Shown one piece after another: positions 61,209-64,000 of a stretch of 64,000 nt of DNA. Position 1 is the first letter of the stretch, and every line of letters starts with the position of its first letter. The notes under the pieces were generated by a model. The model made no database searches, had not been told where the DNA came from, and worked only from the letters and a program-made list of their open reading frames with translations. The position numbers were made by a program, and so were the translations under genes. The DNA comes from Takakia lepidozioides (taxonomy: Eukaryota > Streptophyta > Takakiopsida > Takakiales > Takakiaceae), in contig CM060731.1 in NCBI GenBank assembly GCA_030704615.1, positions 13,640,001-13,704,000 of the forward strand, given 5' to 3'.

Positions 61209-63005
61209 AAGATATTCATGTCATGTCAAGACATGGACAAGACCCACTAGGGTCATTGTCAATTAAAGACATAAACAACCCAAAACAGGGCACCATCTAA
61301 CATTTCCATTCTTGTCATAGCTTCCCATGAATTGACATCACCCAATCAGTCATAATAAACAGGGTGGGAGGGCGGGGTTTGTTCATGTAGGGGATGCAAG
61401 CATCTTGAACCCTGAGATCCGGCCATCTTGGCCATGAATCATTTGTTCATGTGTGGGACAAGATAAGATATTGTTGTCCCTATGCAGGCTGCAGCCCTCT
61501 TGGTTCAGCCTGTACACATACCAGCAGCCTACCATTTCAGCCATTAATTATGGCAGGTCATTCATCAGCCAAGGCATAAGGACCAGCCTGCAGTTTGTCA
61601 GAATCTCAGTATGCCACCAAGCAGTCCAACTTGAGCAAAATGAAATAGATTCCATATCATTTGTATTCACCCCGAGACATGTGATCATACAAGGTATCAA
61701 GGGAATGTGAATGCAGCGTGTCAAATTGCAGGTTCAAGACTTGTACCAACAAGCAGCATGAACAGCCGAGATCCAGCCTCTTTTGTATATAAAAAACCAG
61801 ATTGCAGGTCATAGGCCTGATGTCATGACAGATTCAAAACTATAGGTAGGATCCCATTGCAGCTTACCATCCTCATCCTTCAAGAGTTCCATGCTAAGAC
61901 ATGCAAAGAACACCTTACTACGATCGAGTACACATCAGAAGTAGGCCTGAAAAAGATTAGGGCAGTACCCTACCAGGTCCATAGATACCCAAAACCGCCA
62001 AAAACATACCACCAAAAACCAGATCCTCTTTGGCCAAAGAACTTATAACCTAGCTCAATAATCCAAAGTTGCTGTCAAAGATCAAAAGGGAGGGTATGGT
62101 TTGTATGCAAGCCTTAGAAAATAGGCCAGATAGGCCGAGCTGCGCATCGGCGGCAGAACGACAAAGGCCAGAACGCAGGCTGTAGCATGTCAAGCCAGGG
62201 GCAGTCGGGATGAAATCGGGCGGCAGGCAGCAGCCACCTCACAGCGCACAAACCCCTAGGTCTCCTCAGCCCATATCCCAATCTGCATGCTCAAGAAACT
62301 TCAAAGTGGGTGAGGATCCTCACCTGGTCCCATCACAAGCCCCCACAAAAACCAAAAGGTTAGTGAGGATTATGGAACCCCAGGTGAATCACAGACCCTC
62401 ACACTTGTCATCGATGTCAATTCAGAAACTCAAAAGCAAGAGAAAGACATAAGAACATGAGAATCCCTAAACTCCAAAGGCACCTTAAGCGATTGGGGAA
62501 GAGGGTTATGCGCCATCAGCCCCCGCAGCAAGCCGCCTCCACAAAGCACATAGCAATGAAGCAAAGCAGGCACAATCGCAAGGCACTAGAAAGGAGGGAG
62601 AGAACTTCTCATCATAAGCATCCTTGCTAAGCACAAAAAAAGCCATAGGAGGGAAAATGCCACTGCATTCATAGCGGTGTTTCCCGCTACAAGAGAGACA
62701 AGGCGCCGCCTTCGCGCCTCCCTAGGCGCTCGTCCAGCATGGGTACGAAACCACAAATAGGGCAGCCACCGAAGCACGTCTGCCATAACATTCTCCTCGC
62801 GAGCTCAGCAGCAGTACATCACGTGCTTCTGACAGCGGGAGAGACGACATAGGGTTGTCCCTCGATTATTCATCCGTGGATAAAAAACAGTAGGACGCAT
62901 CCGTATACCCTGACGGATTTCATCCGCATCAAGGTTAAAAATAGGTTTTGGGGTAGGGGTTAGGGTTTCCACCGTAATTAGTCATAATTAGGGGTAGTAA
63001 AGATC
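61209..63005. repeat. 1.8-kb dispersed repeat (copy 2)
   Basis: Collinear with 9758-11521, with a 60-base insertion near 61385-61445 and many substitutions. Identity by eye is about 90 percent. Frames present in one copy are broken in the other (for example 10385-10729 against 61857-62048), which argues against coding. Confidence 0.75.
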
Positions 63006-63107
63006 AATTCCATGCCATAATCACATCATCCGTAGACAAATCACTTGTGTCAGGATGAAAAAGTAGGGAATATCATCCGTGGCAGCGTCTTACCTCCATC
63101 TAGGTAA

Positions 63108-63340
63108 TTCTATCATTCCTCACCAGACCATCCGGTATGGATAAAAAGAGTCAATAAAAGAGGAATGAAAAATTATCACCCTGGTAGTTTTTCATCCGGT
63201 ACGGATGGAAAAACAGGATGTTGTTGGCAACCTTCATAAGAGGTAATTCTTTTCTTCCATGGTGACTCATCCGGTATGGATGAGAGTCAATAAAGGAGGA
63301 ATGAAAAGGCCAAAAGAACCATCCTAGAGGTAATTCAGTG
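63108..63340. repeat. ATCCGG-motif repeat (copy 2)
   Basis: Near-identical to 9076-9312 (TCATCCGGTACGGATGGAAA and following). It stands right of the 1.8-kb repeat here but left of it in the 9-kb region, so the two blocks are linked yet rearranged. Another CATCCGGTATGGATGA lies at 63355. Confidence 0.7.
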
Positions 63341-63482
63341 TCCATCCCGGTGGCTCATCCGGTATGGATGAAAAAGCCTGATAGAGGATGAGAAAACAAA
63401 AAGTCGACACTGATAGCAAACTGCCAATGCCTAGTAGAGAGGGAGATAGAGGGAGAGATGGGGCAACAATGAATAAAAATGG

Positions 63483-64000
63483 GTTGGTTCCATGCATATT
63501 GGGATATGAGCTGAGGAGACCTAGGGGTTTGTGCGCTGTGAGGTGGCTGCTGCCTGCAGCCCAACCCAACTGCCCCTGGCTTGACATGCTACAGCCTGCG
63601 TTCTAGCCTTTCTCGTTCTGCCACCGATGGCCTGACAGGCCTGTTTCCTGAGGCTTGCATACAAACCATACCCTCCCTTTTGATCTTTGACATGATCTTT
63701 ACTGGAACTATAAAACAAGGTACATGGTCTGGAGGTAGAAAGAGACATTTTTCCTTCAAGAGTTCCATGCTAAACATGCAAAGAACACCTTACTATGATC
63801 CAGTACACATCGGAAGCAGGCCCGAAAAGGAGCAGGGCGATGCCCTATCAGGCTGCCGCCATAACCTTCAAGGTCACCATGTCCATAGATACCCAAAACC
63901 GCCAAAAACATACCACCAAAAACCAGATCCTCTTTGGCCAAAACAAATTACAACCTAGCTCAATAATCCACAAGCCTTGCTGTCAAAGATCAAAAGATAG
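63483..64000. repeat. Rearranged third copy of the 1.8-kb repeat
   Basis: 63483-63692 is the reverse complement of about 62083-62292; 63749-64000 is collinear with about 61877-62090. Both pieces meet, in the reference copy, at the same point (about 62085), so this copy has an internal inversion with its breakpoint there. It runs off the window end. Confidence 0.7.

Overview
The window is repeat-dominated nuclear DNA of a streptophyte (green plant lineage). I infer this from Ty3/gypsy elements with plant-style PBS and PPT, a CACTA element with a TNP2-type transposase, tRNA-derived SINEs with A and B boxes, and a gene family with a SWIM-like zinc motif. There is no operon structure, no rRNA or tRNA gene and no convincing intact host gene. 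A retrotransposon carrying a DNA methyltransferase recalls those reported from charophyte algae, so a charophyte or other non-seed plant is plausible, but the species cannot be fixed from this sequence.

Layout: 1-9 kb is mostly unrecognised sequence with SINEs, a degraded non-LTR retrotransposon fragment and a minisatellite. 9-12 kb holds a repeat block that recurs at 61-64 kb. 12.5-15.0 kb holds ruined pieces of the Ty3/gypsy family found intact further right, cut at 15.0 kb by a CACTA-like end with many AGTGG subterminal repeats. 18.64-23.8 kb is a CACTA transposon (minus strand) with palindromic GCGACGG subterminal repeats; the same repeat type and adjoining sequence recur inverted at 59.96-60.31 kb.

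24.57-34 kb (possibly to 36.85 kb) is the most notable object: a minus-strand Ty3/gypsy retrotransposon encoding Gag, retropepsin, a complete DNMT3-like cytosine-5 DNA methyltransferase, reverse transcriptase, RNase H, integrase and a C-terminal PHD finger, in that order. The methyltransferase and RT share one frame, separated only by a TAG in a CARYYA readthrough-type context. The element therefore encodes both a chromatin writer and a probable chromatin reader.

37,997-59,881 is a second, giant (21.9 kb) minus-strand Ty3/gypsy element with matching LTRs, a perfect 5-bp target duplication (ACCAT), a PBS and a PPT; it looks Tat/Ogre-like. It carries about 3.5 kb of sense coding sequence after integrase. 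Its gag is interrupted by an 8.9-kb element with terminal inverted repeats, which holds a decayed SWIM-type gene and a 5.5-kb tandem array of about 118-bp units, each containing a near-perfect 36-bp palindrome. 60-64 kb returns to fragments of the non-LTR element and the repeat block seen at 9-11 kb.
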